A stretch of 64,000 nt of DNA from Mycobacterium sp. IS-836 (GCF_001954275.1 NZ_MBEU01000027.1:22728-86727), one strand, 5' to 3'; shown: positions 49,600-63,447, numbered from the stretch's first letter. Numbers and translations: made by a program. Notes: generated by a model from the sequence alone, not told the origin.

Positions 49600-50954
49600 G
49601 CGTTCGGGAGGGCAAGCAGCGCAAGCCCATTCATCTGGCCGCTCATTTCCCGGGGGTCAACAACACCACCGTGTGGACCGATCCCAGCGCGGGCAGCCAG
49701 ATCGAATTCGACTCGTTCGTGCACCTGGCCCGCACCGCCGAGCGCGGGTTGTTCGACTTCTTCTTCCTGGCCGAGGGGCTGCGGCTGCGCGAGCACCGCG
49801 GCCGGATCTACGACCTGGACGTGGTGGGCCGGCCGGACACCTTCACCGTGCTCGCGGCCCTGGCGGGCGTCACCGAACGGATCGGGCTGACCGGCACGAT
49901 CAACACCACCTTCAACGAACCATTCGAAGTGGCAAGGCAATTCGCAACACTCGATCACCTGTCCGGCGGCCGCGCCGGATGGAACATCGTCACGTCGTCG
50001 GACGCCTTCACCGGCGCCAACTTCCGGCGTGGGGGATTTCTCCAGCACGCCGACCGCTACCTGCGCGCCGAGGAGTTCGTTACCGTCGCCCGTAAGTTCT
50101 GGGACAGCTGGGAAGCCGATGCCGTGCTGGCCGACGTCCAAGCCGGGAGCTACGTCGACCCGGACCGGATCCACAGCGTCGAACACATCGGCCCGCAGTT
50201 CGAGGTGCGCGGCTTCGCGACGCTGCCCGCCGGCCCGCAGGGCCATCCGATCCTGCTGCAGGCCGGCGACTCCGACGACGGCCGAGCATTCGGCGCCCGG
50301 CACGCCGACGCCCTGTTCACCCTGCATTCGTCGCTGGAAAACGGGCAGCGCTACTACGCCGACGTCAAGGGCCGGGCCACGTCCTATGGCCGAGACCCCA
50401 ACCGGCTCAAGGTTTTTCCGGCGGCGACGTTCGTCATCGGCGACACCGACGCCGAGGCCGAGGAGATAGCCCGCCACATCCGCTATCAGCAAGTCAGCGG
50501 CGCGACGGCCATCGCGATGCTTGAGCAGGTGTGGGGCCGCGAGCTCTCGGACCACGATCCGGACGGGCCGCTACCCGATTTCGATCCGGTCGTGGACAGC
50601 GACATCACCCAGGGGCGGGTGCGCCACGGTGACCCGGTCGCGGTGGCCCGCCGCTATCGCGAGCGCGCCGCAGCCGACAACCTGTCGATCCGCGAACTCG
50701 TCATCGCCGTCACCAGCCGGCAGCAGTTCGTCGGCACCCCCGCCCGAATCGCCGACGAGATCGACCTCTACATCCAGGCCGATGCCTGCGACGGGTTCAT
50801 CCTGGTGCCCCACCTGACACCGCATGGTTTGGACGAGTTCGTCGATCGCGTGGTCCCGCTCTTGCAGGAGCGCGGCGCGTTTCGCACCGGGTACAGCGGC
50901 GAAACGCTGCGCGATCACCTTGGGCTTACTTGTGATACGCGTCGTCCTGGATGA
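49596..50954 (+). CDS. NtaA/SnaA/DszA-family monooxygenase 3
   Basis: 452 aa from ATG 49596. It is a long luciferase-like monooxygenase with KPIHLAAHFPGVNNTTVW at the N-terminus, TGTINTTFNEPFEVARQFA, SGGRAGWNIVTSSDAF and QAGDSDDGRAFGARHAD. These mark the NtaA/SnaA/DszA group, whose known members attack aminopolycarboxylates, sulfones and similar compounds with FMNH2. It overlaps the previous gene by 4 bp, and its 3' end overlaps the convergent NTF2-like gene by 29 bp. Confidence 0.9.
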   Translation: MSVREGKQRKPIHLAAHFPGVNNTTVWTDPSAGSQIEFDSFVHLARTAERGLFDFFFLAEGLRLREHRGRIYDLDVVGRPDTFTVLAALAGVTERIGLTGTINTTFNEPFEVARQFATLDHLSGGRAGWNIVTSSDAFTGANFRRGGFLQHADRYLRAEEFVTVARKFWDSWEADAVLADVQAGSYVDPDRIHSVEHIGPQFEVRGFATLPAGPQGHPILLQAGDSDDGRAFGARHADALFTLHSSLENGQRYYADVKGRATSYGRDPNRLKVFPAATFVIGDTDAEAEEIARHIRYQQVSGATAIAMLEQVWGRELSDHDPDGPLPDFDPVVDSDITQGRVRHGDPVAVARRYRERAAADNLSIRELVIAVTSRQQFVGTPARIADEIDLYIQADACDGFILVPHLTPHGLDEFVDRVVPLLQERGAFRTGYSGETLRDHLGLTCDTRRPG

Positions 50955-51351
50955 CCTTGACTCCGCGCCAGCCCCAGTAGACGCAGTGGCGCTGGATCAG
51001 GCCGTCGGCGATCTCCATGACCTCGACGAAATCCATCTGCTCGCCATCGGGTGTAGCGCGGGGGTACTCGAAGATCATCGTTCGGCTGCCATCGGTGAGG
51101 AAGCCGGTGCGGTAGTAGGTGCGTAACGGCGGCTTTCGTGCGGCGACCCGTTCGAGCAGCGGCCGCAACTCGTCGTGCCCGCGGCATATCCCGCTTTCGG
51201 TGCCCATCGTCAGCGGAACCGCCGGGCTCTCCAAGACCGCGTCGGGAGCGTAGAGCGCGAGTAGCGCCTCCACGTCGTCGTTGCTGAGCGCCTCGTCCCA
51301 GTCGTGGTAGATCCGTTCGGCGGATTGCTGAAAACTTTCGTTGTTTGACAT
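50926..51351 (-). CDS. NTF2/SnoaL-like protein
   Basis: 141 aa from ATG 51351, preceded by AAAGGAGGGGC. It is a single SnoaL/NTF2-like cone domain: DDVEALLALYAPDAVLESPAV, a central GHDELRPLLERVAARKPP and a final strand VEVMEIADGLIQRHCVYWG. Members are small enzymes or binding proteins (isomerases, cyclases). It lies 10 bp after the metallo-beta-lactamase gene on the same strand. The substrate is unknown. Confidence 0.85.
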   Translation of the reverse strand: MSNNESFQQSAERIYHDWDEALSNDDVEALLALYAPDAVLESPAVPLTMGTESGICRGHDELRPLLERVAARKPPLRTYYRTGFLTDGSRTMIFEYPRATPDGEQMDFVEVMEIADGLIQRHCVYWGWRGVKVIQDDAYHK

Positions 51352-51361
51352 GCCCCTCCTT

Positions 51362-52108
51362 TCAATGCGCCAGCGCGAGTGCCCGATCGGTCGCCTCACG
51401 GATGGGGCCGCGCCACACGTCGCCGTGACCCGGCAGCAGCGCCGCCGTATCCAGTAGGGCGAGCGCGCTCAGGCTGCGCAGGCAATTCTGTTGGCTGTGG
51501 CTGAACACCGCCGGTAGCAGCTGCGGCCCGCTGTGCCGCAGCAACGGGTGGCCGGTGATCAGCGCGTCGCCGCTGGCCAGCACGCCGTCGACGACGTACG
51601 AGCAATGCCCGCTGGTGTGGCCAGGCGTGGAAATGGCCATCGGGTGACCGGGCAGGCCGGCGGCGGTCTCGGCGGTCAGCGGCTGCGTGGTCGGGATGCC
51701 GTCGCGGGTCAGGCCGCCGCTGCGGACCACGTGGAGGCCCCAGACCGCCCACCGCGGCCGCCAAATGCGCAGGGCGACATCAAGAATCGACACCTGTTCC
51801 AGGTACTCCCGCTTGGCGTGGCCCACTTCGTCGGCGTGGCAGTACACCGGCGTGCCGTGCTGGCTGGCGAACCAGATGGCCGAGCCCAGGTGGTCGATGT
51901 GCGCGTGCGTCAGCAGGATGGCGCGAACATCGCCCGCGCCGTAGCCCAGCTGCCGCAGCGAGGCCAGCACCGCCTCCCGGTCGCCGGGATAACCGGCGTC
52001 GATCAACATGACGCCGGTCCCGTCGACGACCACGGTCCAGTTAACGGCCGGGCCCTGGGCGAGGTACACGCTGTCGGTGACCTGGACAAGGTTCGGTGCC
52101 GGTCCCAT
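51362..52108 (-). CDS. Metallo-beta-lactamase-fold hydrolase (Rv0406c-like)
   Basis: 248 aa from ATG 52108. The zinc-binding HxHxDH motif is visible (LTHAHIDHLG, about residues 71-80), with TPGHTSGHCSYV, SGDALITGHP and the final GHGDVW. A longer start at 52198 would overlap the divergent fgd1 start, so I prefer the ATG. The fold hydrolyses esters, lactones or glyoxalase-type substrates; the actual one is unknown. It is divergent from fgd1 as in H37Rv. Confidence 0.87.
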   Translation of the reverse strand: MGPAPNLVQVTDSVYLAQGPAVNWTVVVDGTGVMLIDAGYPGDREAVLASLRQLGYGAGDVRAILLTHAHIDHLGSAIWFASQHGTPVYCHADEVGHAKREYLEQVSILDVALRIWRPRWAVWGLHVVRSGGLTRDGIPTTQPLTAETAAGLPGHPMAISTPGHTSGHCSYVVDGVLASGDALITGHPLLRHSGPQLLPAVFSHSQQNCLRSLSALALLDTAALLPGHGDVWRGPIREATDRALALAH

Positions 52109-52149
52109 GCCCCCGAGTTTAGGAGCGGCTGGAGGAGTAGAAATAACTG

Positions 52150-53160
52150 GTGGCCGAACTGAAACTTGGATACAAAGCCTCCGCTGAACAATTCGCACCG
52201 CGCGAGCTCGTCGAACTGGCTGTCGCCGCCGAAGCGCACGGCATGGACAGCGCCACCGTCAGTGATCACTTCCAGCCGTGGCGGCACAAGGGCGGGCATG
52301 CGCCGTTTTCGCTGGCCTGGATGACCGCCGTCGGCGAACGCACCGAACGGCTCGTCCTGGGCACCTCGGTGCTCACCCCGACCTTCCGGTACAACCCCGC
52401 CCTCATCGCCCAGGCCTTCGCGACGATGGGCTGCCTGTACCCGAACCGGATCTTCCTCGGTGTCGGCACCGGCGAGGCCCTCAACGAGATCGCCACCGGA
52501 TACGAGGGCGAGTGGCCGGAGTTCAAGGAGCGCTATGCGCGGCTGCGCGAGTCGGTGCGGCTGATGCGCGAACTGTGGCTCGGCGACCGCGTCGACTTCG
52601 AGGGCGAGTACTACAAGACCAAGGGCGCCTCGATCTACGACGTGCCCGAGGGCGGGATCCCGATCTACATCGCCGCGGGTGGACCGCAGGTGGCCAAGTA
52701 CGCCGGCCGGGCCGGCGACGGGTTCATCTGCACCTCCGGCAAGGGCGAAGAGCTCTATAAGGACAAGCTGATCCCCGCGATGCGCGAGGGCGCCGAAGCG
52801 GCGGGCAAGAACCCCGACGACATCGACCGGATGATCGAGATCAAGATCTCCTACGACACCGACCCCGAACTGGCCCGGGAGAACACCCGGTTCTGGGCGC
52901 CACTGTCGCTGACCGCCGAGCAGAAGCACAGCATCGACGATCCCATCGAGATGGAGAAGGCCGCCGACGCGCTGCCCATCGAGCAGATCACCAAGCGCTG
53001 GATCGTGGCGTCGGACCCCGACGAGGCCGTCGAAAAGGTCGGCCAGTACGTGCAATGGGGCCTCAACCACTTGGTGTTCCATGCGCCCGGGCACGACCAG
53101 CGCCGATTCCTGGAGCTCTTCGAAAAGGACCTGGCGCCCAGGTTGCGGCGACTTGGCTGA
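52150..53160 (+). CDS. fgd1: F420-dependent glucose-6-phosphate dehydrogenase
   Basis: 336 aa from GTG 52150 ([20 protein letters not shown]), the known N-terminus. It is a luciferase-fold enzyme with [18 protein letters not shown] (the active-site His), [20 protein letters not shown] and [10 protein letters not shown]. It oxidises glucose 6-phosphate to the lactone while reducing coenzyme F420, which in mycobacteria serves redox protection and activates some nitroimidazole drugs. Its stop overlaps the pta start by 8 bp. Confidence 0.97.
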   Translation: MAELKLGYKASAEQFAPRELVELAVAAEAHGMDSATVSDHFQPWRHKGGHAPFSLAWMTAVGERTERLVLGTSVLTPTFRYNPALIAQAFATMGCLYPNRIFLGVGTGEALNEIATGYEGEWPEFKERYARLRESVRLMRELWLGDRVDFEGEYYKTKGASIYDVPEGGIPIYIAAGGPQVAKYAGRAGDGFICTSGKGEELYKDKLIPAMREGAEAAGKNPDDIDRMIEIKISYDTDPELARENTRFWAPLSLTAEQKHSIDDPIEMEKAADALPIEQITKRWIVASDPDEAVEKVGQYVQWGLNHLVFHAPGHDQRRFLELFEKDLAPRLRRLG

Positions 53161-55231
53161 AACCTCCGCGATCTACATCGCGGCGCCCGAGCCCGAGACC
53201 GGCAAGTCGACGATCGCGCTGGGGCTGCTCAACCGACTGACCGCGACCGTCGCCAAAGTCGGTGTGTTCCGGCCGATTGCCCGCCACGACGGCGACCGGG
53301 ACTACATCCTGGAATTGCTGCTGACGCGCACCACCGCGGGGCTGCCCTACGAGCGGTGCATCGGCGTCACGTACCAGCAGCTGCACGCCGACACCGACGC
53401 CGCGATCGCCACCATCGTCGACGCCTACCACGCGATGGCGCAGGCGTGCGACGCGGTGGTGATCGTCGGCAGCGACTACACCGACGTCGCGACCCCCGCC
53501 GAGCTCTCGGCCAATGCCCGGATCGCGGTCAACCTCGGCGCACCGGTGCTGCTGACGGTGAGCGGAAAGGGTCGCAGCCCAACCGAAGTCGCCAGCGTCG
53601 TCACCCTCTCCCTCGCCGAGCTACTCGCCCAGCGTGCCCACACCGCCGCGGTCGTCGCCAACCGCTGCGAGCCCAAGGAGCTGGGCGCCGTCGCGGAAGC
53701 ACTGCGCTCATTCGTCCCGCCCAGCTATGTGGTGCCGGACGATCCGCTGCTGTCGGCGCCGACCGTGGCCGAATTGCAGCAGGCGGTGGGCGGCACGCTG
53801 GTCAGCGGAGACGCCGAGCTGGTGGGACGCGAGGCGATGAACGTGCTGGTGGCCGGGATGACGGCGGACCACGTGCTGGAACGGCTCCGCGACGCCACGG
53901 CGGTGATCACCCCCGGCGACCGCTCCGACGTCGTGCTGGCCGTCGCGAGCGCCCATGCGGCCGAAGGCTTTCCGTCACTGTGCTGCCTGATCCTCAACGG
54001 CGGATTCGACCTGCATCCCTCGATCTCGGCGCTGGTGTCGGGCCTGCGGCTGCGGCTACCCATCATCGCCACCGAGCTCGGCACCTACGACACGGCCAGC
54101 GCGGTCGCCTCGGCGCGCGGCCGGGTCACCGCCACGTCGCAGCGCAAGATCGACACGGCCGTGGAGCTGATGGAGCGGCACGTCGATATCGCGGATCTGC
54201 TGGCGCAGCTTGCCATTCCGATCCCGACGGTCACCACGCCGCAGATGTTCACCCACCAGCTGTCACAGCAGGCGCGCTCGGATCGCAAGCGCATCGTGCT
54301 GCCCGAGGGCGACGACGACCGGATCCTCAAGGCGGCCGGACGGGTGCTCAAACGGTGCATCGCCGACCTCACCATCCTGGGTGACGAGACCAGAATCCGG
54401 TTGCGCTCGGCCGAACTCGGGGTCGACTTGAGCGCGGCCAAGATCGTCGACCCAGACGACGAGGACCTGCGAAACCGGTTCGCCGAACAGTACGCCGAGT
54501 TACGCAAGGCGAAGGGCATCACCGTCGAGCAGGCGCACGAGATGATGCACGACGTCTCGTATTTCGGCACCATGCTGGTGTACAACGGCATGGTGGACGG
54601 CATGGTGTCCGGTGCCGCCCACACCACGGCGCACACCGTTCGCCCGGCGTTCGAGATCATCAGGACCGCTCCGGACGTCTCCACCGTGTCGAGCATCTTT
54701 CTGATGTGCCTGCCCGATCGGGTACTGGCCTACGGTGACTGCGCGATCGTCCCGGATCCCACGCCCGAACAGCTCGCCGACATCGCGATCAGCTCGGCGC
54801 GCACCGCGGCCCAGTTCGGCATCGACCCGAAAGTGGCCATGCTGTCCTATTCCACCGGCAATTCGGGTAGCGGCGCCGATGTCGACAAGGTCAGGGCAGC
54901 AACGGAATTGGTGCGTGCGCGGGATCCGCAGCTGCCGGTCGAGGGCCCCATCCAGTACGACGCCGCGATCGAACCCTCGGTCGCGGCCACCAAGCTGCAT
55001 GACTCGCCGGTCGCCGGTCACGCCACCGTGCTGATCTTTCCCGACCTCAACACCGGCAACAACACCTATAAGGCGGTGCAGCGCAGCGCCGGGGCGATCG
55101 CGATCGGGCCGGTACTGCAGGGCCTGCGCAAACCCGTGAACGACTTGTCCCGGGGCGCGCTGGTCGAGGACATCGTCAATACCATTGCCATCACCGCGAT
55201 TCAGGCGCAGGGCGTGCACGATGGCCGATAA
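53153..55231 (+). CDS. pta: Phosphate acetyltransferase
   Basis: 692 aa from TTG 53153, chosen because it gives the [18 protein letters not shown] start close to the known length (690). The N-terminal P-loop-type domain ([17 protein letters not shown]) and the middle DRTGG-like domain precede the catalytic C-terminal domain, with [35 protein letters not shown] and [11 protein letters not shown]. It interconverts acetyl-CoA and acetyl phosphate. It overlaps fgd1 by 8 bp and ackA by 11 bp. Confidence 0.95.
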   Translation: MAETSAIYIAAPEPETGKSTIALGLLNRLTATVAKVGVFRPIARHDGDRDYILELLLTRTTAGLPYERCIGVTYQQLHADTDAAIATIVDAYHAMAQACDAVVIVGSDYTDVATPAELSANARIAVNLGAPVLLTVSGKGRSPTEVASVVTLSLAELLAQRAHTAAVVANRCEPKELGAVAEALRSFVPPSYVVPDDPLLSAPTVAELQQAVGGTLVSGDAELVGREAMNVLVAGMTADHVLERLRDATAVITPGDRSDVVLAVASAHAAEGFPSLCCLILNGGFDLHPSISALVSGLRLRLPIIATELGTYDTASAVASARGRVTATSQRKIDTAVELMERHVDIADLLAQLAIPIPTVTTPQMFTHQLSQQARSDRKRIVLPEGDDDRILKAAGRVLKRCIADLTILGDETRIRLRSAELGVDLSAAKIVDPDDEDLRNRFAEQYAELRKAKGITVEQAHEMMHDVSYFGTMLVYNGMVDGMVSGAAHTTAHTVRPAFEIIRTAPDVSTVSSIFLMCLPDRVLAYGDCAIVPDPTPEQLADIAISSARTAAQFGIDPKVAMLSYSTGNSGSGADVDKVRAATELVRARDPQLPVEGPIQYDAAIEPSVAATKLHDSPVAGHATVLIFPDLNTGNNTYKAVQRSAGAIAIGPVLQGLRKPVNDLSRGALVEDIVNTIAITAIQAQGVHDGR

Positions 55232-56378
55232 CGCGGTCCTGGTGATCAACGCCGGCTCGTCGTCGCTGAAATACCAGCTGGTCGACCCCGATTCCGGCGC
55301 GGCCCGCGCGACCGGCAACGTCGAGAGCATCGGCGAGCCGTCGTCTCGGGTCGCCGACCATGAGGAGGCGTTGCGCCTGGCGTTCGAGCACCTGGCCGAG
55401 GGCGGCATAGACCTCAAGTCGTGCGGCCTGCTGGCCGTCGGACACCGGGTCGTGCACGGAGGCAACAAATTTCATGCTCCGACGTTGGTTGACGACGCGG
55501 TTCTCGCCGACCTCGACGCGCTATCGGAGCTTGCCCCGCTGCACAATCCACCCGCGGTGCGGGGAATCAAGGTGGCACGAAAGCTGCTGCCGGATGTTCC
55601 GCACGTCGCGGTGTTCGATACCGCGTTCTTCCACGACCTGCCGCCCGCGGCCGCGACCTACGCCATCGACCGTGACCTCGCCGAGCGGTGGCAGATCCGC
55701 CGCTACGGGTTTCACGGCACGTCGCACCGGTATGTCAGCGAGCAGGCCGCCGCGTTTCTGGGCCGGCCGCGCGGCGGCCTGAAGCAGATCGTGCTGCATC
55801 TGGGCAACGGCGCCTCGGCCTCGGCGATCGCCGGCAACCGGCCCATCGACACCTCGATGGGCCTGACCCCGCTGGAGGGCCTGGTGATGGGCACCCGCAG
55901 CGGCGACATCGACCCGGGCGTGATCGGCTACCTGTGGCGGACCGCGAAGATGGGTGTGGACGAGATCGAGTCGATGCTCAACAATCGGTCAGGCGTGTGG
56001 GGCCTGGCCGGTGAGCGTGACTTCCGCCGGCTGCGGGCGATGATCGAATCGGGGGACGGCGCAGCGCAATTGGGCTACAGCGTGTTCATTCACCGGCTGC
56101 GCAAGTACATCGGCGCCTACCTGGCGGTCCTGGGCCACACCGACGTGATCAGCTTCACCGCCGGAATCGGCGAGAACGATCCGGCGGTCCGCCGCGACGC
56201 GGTGGCCGGCATGGAGGAGCTGGGCATCGTGCTGGACCAGGCGCGCAACCTCGGGGCCGGCAAGGGCGCGCGACAGATTTCCGCGGACGACTCGCCGATC
56301 ACCGTGCTGGTGGTCCCGACCGACGAAGAGCTTGCCATCGCCCGCGACTGCGTCAGCCTGCTGGGCCGCGGGACTTAA
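55221..56378 (+). CDS. ackA: Acetate kinase
   Basis: 385 aa from ATG 55221, overlapping pta by 11 bp. It has the ASKHA-fold signatures [54 protein letters not shown] and [13 protein letters not shown]. It moves phosphate from acetyl phosphate to ADP, or reverses this to activate acetate, together with Pta. A 56-nt palindromic element starts 9 bp after its stop; in H37Rv the next gene would be pknG. Confidence 0.97.
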   Translation: MADNAVLVINAGSSSLKYQLVDPDSGAARATGNVESIGEPSSRVADHEEALRLAFEHLAEGGIDLKSCGLLAVGHRVVHGGNKFHAPTLVDDAVLADLDALSELAPLHNPPAVRGIKVARKLLPDVPHVAVFDTAFFHDLPPAAATYAIDRDLAERWQIRRYGFHGTSHRYVSEQAAAFLGRPRGGLKQIVLHLGNGASASAIAGNRPIDTSMGLTPLEGLVMGTRSGDIDPGVIGYLWRTAKMGVDEIESMLNNRSGVWGLAGERDFRRLRAMIESGDGAAQLGYSVFIHRLRKYIGAYLAVLGHTDVISFTAGIGENDPAVRRDAVAGMEELGIVLDQARNLGAGKGARQISADDSPITVLVVPTDEELAIARDCVSLLGRGT

Positions 56379-56387
56379 AGTCTTCGT

Positions 56388-56443
56388 CGAGTGTGCGTTG
56401 AGGGCGTGGAGTGTGCGATCACGCCGCCCACGATGCACACTCG
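56388..56443. repeat. 56-nt palindromic element, copy A (upstream of DUF559 gene)
   Basis: It begins CGAGTGTGCG (56388-56397), contains a second GAGTGTGCG (56409-56417) and ends GCACACTCG (56435-56443), so its ends are inverted repeats. Copy B at 57341-57396 has the same length and orientation and about 46 of 56 identical positions. Confidence 0.8.
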
Positions 56444-56499
56444 ATGAGCCTTGTGCATAGACGAAGTCGCGGTTGGCGGTGTTATGCAAGTGTCGCGCC

Positions 56500-57363
56500 A
56501 TGCGGCACCTGGGAGAACCGTTCATCGGTAGCGAGGCACTGAGGCTGGGCGAGGTGACCCGCCATCAACTGCGGAGGGACTACCGCGCACTGTTTCCGAA
56601 TGTCTATCTTTCCCGGGATGCGGAGGCGTCGCTCGAACGGCGTATCGCCGCGGCGTGGCTCTGGTCGGGCCGCCGCGCGACCATCGCGGGAGCCGCCGCC
56701 GCCAGATTGCATGGCGCCGAATGGATTCCCGACGATGTTCCGGTCGAGCTGATCCATACCAACCCCCACGCACCTCGCGGCGTGCTGACGCGGCGCGACG
56801 CGCTGCTGGACGGCGAGACGCAGATTATCGACGGCCGCGCCGTCACCACGGCCGAACGGACCGCCTTCGACATCGGCCGGCGCGGGGCCGTTCATTCGGC
56901 CGTTGCGCGGCTGGACACGCTGGCATACGCGACGGATTTCAAGGTCGACGACGTATTGCGAATCGCCGCAGGCCATCCGGGCTCGCCTGGGCTGCGACGG
57001 CTAGAGGCGGCGCTGGAGCTGGTCGACGCGGGCTCGCAATCGCCGCGGGAGACCTACCTGCGGCTGCTGCTCATCGATGCGGGTCTGCCGAGGCCGCAGA
57101 CCCAGATCCCGGTGTTGGGCGCCGACGGCATTCCGGTCGCCTACCTCGACATGGGCTGGGAGGACCGGATGGTCGCCGTCGAGTACGACGGCGACCATCA
57201 CCGCAGCGACCGCCGGCAGTACGTCAAGGACATTCGGCGGCAGGAGATGCTGGAGCGAATGGGCTGGATCATCGTCCGGGTCGTCGCGGAGGACGGCCCC
57301 GCCGCTACGATCCGACGAGTCAAATCCGCGCTGGCCGCATCGAGTGTGCGCCAAGGGCTTTGA
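56500..57363 (+). CDS. AbiEi-like N-terminus plus DUF559 nuclease-like domain
   Basis: 287 aa from ATG 56500. The N-terminal ~90 residues resemble AbiEi-type winged-helix antitoxin domains (LGEVTRHQLRRDYRALFPNVYLSRD, AAAARLHGAEWIP). The C-terminal third is a DUF559/Vsr-like PD-(D/E)XK domain with VAYLDMGWEDRMVAVEYDGD, HHRSDR and MGWIIVRVV. It is likely a DNA-cleaving or DNA-binding protein. It is inserted between ackA and pknG, and its stop codon lies inside palindrome copy B. No toxin partner is next to it. The function is unknown. Confidence 0.8.
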   Translation: MRHLGEPFIGSEALRLGEVTRHQLRRDYRALFPNVYLSRDAEASLERRIAAAWLWSGRRATIAGAAAARLHGAEWIPDDVPVELIHTNPHAPRGVLTRRDALLDGETQIIDGRAVTTAERTAFDIGRRGAVHSAVARLDTLAYATDFKVDDVLRIAAGHPGSPGLRRLEAALELVDAGSQSPRETYLRLLLIDAGLPRPQTQIPVLGADGIPVAYLDMGWEDRMVAVEYDGDHHRSDRRQYVKDIRRQEMLERMGWIIVRVVAEDGPAATIRRVKSALAASSVRQGL

Positions 57364-57396
57364 GTGTGCGCGCAGGCCGCCCAGGACGCACACTCG
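57341..57396. repeat. 56-nt palindromic element, copy B (overlaps DUF559 gene 3' end)
   Basis: It begins CGAGTGTGCG (57341-57350), has an internal TGAGTGTGCG (57361-57370) and ends ACGCACACTCG (57386-57396). Its internal TGA is the stop codon of the DUF559 gene. It is a direct copy of the element at 56388-56443. Confidence 0.8.
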
Positions 57397-57405
57397 AGAA
57401 CAAAA

Positions 57406-60688
<3,283 letters not shown>

Positions 60689-60689
<1 letters not shown>

Positions 60690-62008
60690 TATCGATACTC
60701 TTTCAGCCGTGGCCACAGGCCCAGCGCGACCGCGATGGCGGCGCCGAGGCTGAGCACTACGCCGCCGACCTGGGCGCCCGACAGCCCGCCGCGCGCGGCG
60801 AGGACGTCGTTGCGCAGGTGGATGCGGCTTTGGTCCATGGCCTTACCCAGCTGGTCTTCCAGCCGGTCGAAGGCGGGGGTGGAGTCGTCCTCGCCGCTAC
60901 CCAGCGCGACCTGGGTGGCGGCGCGGTAGTTGCCCACCGAGATGTAGGAGTTGAGCCGGTCGTTGGCCTGCCGCCAGCGGACCAGCAGCTGATCGGCGCC
61001 CTGCAGGTCGGGCTTGTCGACGGCATCGCTGCGCGCCATGTACTGCTCGAGCTGGGCGTGCATGGAGTCGATGCGCTCATAGAACGACTGCTTGCGCCGG
61101 TCCTCGTCGCCGCGCCGGATCAGCGACAGCGTCTCGTCGGCTCGCGCTTGCTGAGCGGTGATCGCGACGTTGGTCACCGTCTTAAGTGACTCCGCCGCAG
61201 TGTCCTTTGCGCTGCGACTCGCGGTCGTCGAGATTGTCAGCGCAGTTCCGACCCACACCACCATGACGAGAATACCGAGCGCGCCGACGACCAGTCCCGG
61301 GTTGATCCGGCGCCGGGTGCGCCGGGCCAGCCAGCGATGGGAGAACGCGCCGAAGACCACCGTCGTGGCGACGACCAGGATCACCGGAGCCGGGAAGTGG
61401 GTCGACGCGGTGGTTTCCGTATCGACCCGGTCGGCCGTGGCCTGGTAGAGCTGCGCCGCATCGGGCAGGATCGTCGATTGCATCAGCCCCGAGGCCTCCG
61501 ACAGGTAGGCCGCGCCGACCGGGTTGCCCGCCCGGTTGTTGGTTCGCGCGATCTCGATCAGGCCGGTATAGACGGCCAGTTCGGCGTTGAGCTTGCCCAG
61601 CAATTGCACCAGCGGTTCATCGGTCAGCCCGCTTGATGCCCGGGTCACCGCCACCGCGGCGTCGGTGATCGCCTGCTCGTAGCGCTGCCGGACCGGGCGC
61701 GGCTCGGCCTGGGCGATGAACGCGGTGGCCGCCGCGGCGTCGGCGACCGACAGCGTGGTGTACAGCCGGCCGGCGGCGAACGAGAGCGGCTCGGTGTGGT
61801 TGAGCACCGTGGTCAGCACCTGCTGCCGGTGATTGATGGTCGTCGAGGTGGCAAAGGCGCTGGAGACGCCGAGCGCCGCCAGCACGATCCCGATGGTCAA
61901 GATGCGGCCCGGCGTCGTCGAGATGAACCACCAGCGTGGATGAGCCGGTTCGGCCGGCGACCGCGACCCCAGCGGTTCGGTCGACGGGTGCGCCAGCTCA
62001 ACCGTCAC
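60689..62008 (-). CDS. glnX: Membrane signal transducer GlnX
   Basis: 439 aa from GTG 62008. The N-terminal helix (about 32-52), a long exterior region (to about 205), two adjoining helices (about 205-260) and a final helix near the C-terminus (GGVVLSLGAAIAVALGLW) match the Rv0412c/GlnX architecture. GlnX relays amino-acid binding by GlnH to PknG. It is the first gene of the operon. No strong ribosome site was seen before the start. Confidence 0.92.
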
Positions 62009-62147
62009 GTCTGTTCAGACCTCAGCTTTCGGCCTCGAAAAAGTCGCTGTACGAACCTTTAAGCGAATTCTAAGAGAATGTTCCGGCGTGTGGGGGGAGG
62101 CGGAGGCAATTGGGCCCGGGCGTCGCAGACCTGCATATCCTGAACTC

Positions 62148-62780
62148 GTGCAGGGCGACGGTGACGGATGGGTGATATCCGACGGCGGCGTCCACTATTG
62201 GGGCCGCTTCGGCGCGGCCGGTCTGTTGCTGCGAGCCCCGCGACCCGACGGCACCCCGGCGGTGCTGCTGCAGCATCGCGCCGTGTGGAGCCATCAGGGC
62301 GGCACGTGGGGGTTACCGGGCGGCGCCCGCGACAGCCACGAGTCCCCGGAGGAGACGGCGGTCCGCGAAGCGCGTGAGGAGGCGGGGCTGCTCGCCGAGC
62401 TGCTGGCCGTGCGGGCGACCGTGGTCACCGCCGAGGTCTCCGGGCACGGCGGTGCGCGCTGGAGCTACACCACGGTCGTCGCCGACGCCGCCGAGCCGCT
62501 GCACACCGTGCCCAACCGCGAAAGCGCCGAGCTGCGCTGGGTCGGCGAGGACGAGGTCGCCGACCTGCCGCTGCATCCCGGCTTCGCCGCCAGCTGGCAA
62601 CGGCTGCGCACCGCCCCCGCCCTGGTGCCGCTGGGCCATGCCGACGAACGGCGGCAGCGCCTGCCGCGAACCTTGGAGATCGAGGCCGGGGTGTTCGTCT
62701 GGTGCATGCCGGGCGACGCGAATCAGGAACCTTCGCAGCTGAGCCCGCGGATCAGCTCGCTGCTGCAAGCGCTGACTTGA
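62148..62780 (+). CDS. mutT3: Nudix hydrolase MutT3
   Basis: 210 aa from GTG 62148, chosen because TATCCT (62136-62141) lies 6 nt upstream, a leaderless arrangement; GTG 62088 would add 20 residues, part of which matches the H37Rv protein. The Nudix box is intact ([20 protein letters not shown] followed by EAGL). MutT3 hydrolyses 8-oxo-dGTP-type nucleotides or related diphosphates. It is divergent from glnX. Its 3' end overlaps the convergent thiE by 29 bp. Confidence 0.9.
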   Translation: MQGDGDGWVISDGGVHYWGRFGAAGLLLRAPRPDGTPAVLLQHRAVWSHQGGTWGLPGGARDSHESPEETAVREAREEAGLLAELLAVRATVVTAEVSGHGGARWSYTTVVADAAEPLHTVPNRESAELRWVGEDEVADLPLHPGFAASWQRLRTAPALVPLGHADERRQRLPRTLEIEAGVFVWCMPGDANQEPSQLSPRISSLLQALT

Positions 62781-63423
62781 GCCGCTGCGCCGCGGCCCCC
62801 GGATCCTCGGCCGCGGTAATCGCGCGCACCACCACGACCCGGCGTGCCCCGGCCTCGAGCACCTCGGGCAGCCGCTGGGCGTCGATGCCGCCGATCGCGA
62901 ACCACGGTTTGTCGGAACCCAGTTCGGCGGCGGCGCGCACCAGCCGCAGGCCGGGCGCCGCGCGACCCGGCTTGGTCGGGGTGGGCCAGCAGGGGCCGAC
63001 GCAGAAATAGTCGGCGTCGCCGGCAACAGCGGCGGCGAGCTGGCCCGAGTCGTGGGTGGACAGGCCCAGCAGCGTCGCCGGCCCGGCGATCTCCCGCGCC
63101 ACGGCGAGCGGCAGGTCGCCCTGCCCCAGATGCAGGGCGTCCGCGCCGGCCGTACGGGCGATATCGGCCCGGTCGTTGACGGCGAACAGGGCGCCGTGCC
63201 GGTGCGCGGCGTCGGCGAGAATCTCGCACGCCGCCAGCTCGTCGCGCGCCTCGAGCGGTCCGAACTGCCGCTCGCCGGCCGAGCCCTTGTCCCGGAGCTG
63301 GATGATGTCGACCCCGCCCGCCAACACGGCGTCGGCGAATTCGGCCAGGTCGCCGCGCCCCCGCCGCGCGTCGGTGCACAGGTACAGCCTGGCCGCGGCC
63401 AGCCGCGTGAGACGTTCGTGCAC
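62752..63423 (-). CDS. thiE: Thiamine-phosphate synthase
   Basis: 223 aa from GTG 63423. It has a TIM barrel with [55 protein letters not shown] and FAIGGID, all ThiE signatures. It couples the thiazole and pyrimidine units to make thiamine phosphate. A TAGCGT -10 (63435-63430 on this strand) lies 6 nt before the GTG, so the message is probably leaderless and outside the riboswitch control of thiO. Confidence 0.95.
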   Translation of the reverse strand: MHERLTRLAAARLYLCTDARRGRGDLAEFADAVLAGGVDIIQLRDKGSAGERQFGPLEARDELAACEILADAAHRHGALFAVNDRADIARTAGADALHLGQGDLPLAVAREIAGPATLLGLSTHDSGQLAAAVAGDADYFCVGPCWPTPTKPGRAAPGLRLVRAAAELGSDKPWFAIGGIDAQRLPEVLEAGARRVVVVRAITAAEDPGAAAQRLKSALAAAS

Positions 63424-63429
63424 ACCGCG

Positions 63430-63447
63430 ACGCTAGCGCGCTAGCGT
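63430..63447. promoter_or_regulatory. 18-bp perfect palindrome with divergent -10 elements (thiE/thiO)
   Basis: ACGCTAGCGCGCTAGCGT reads identically on both strands and has TAGCGT at each end, pointing outward. The left one suits thiE (6 nt to its GTG). The right one suits a transcript starting near 63454, just before the riboswitch. Confidence 0.6.
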
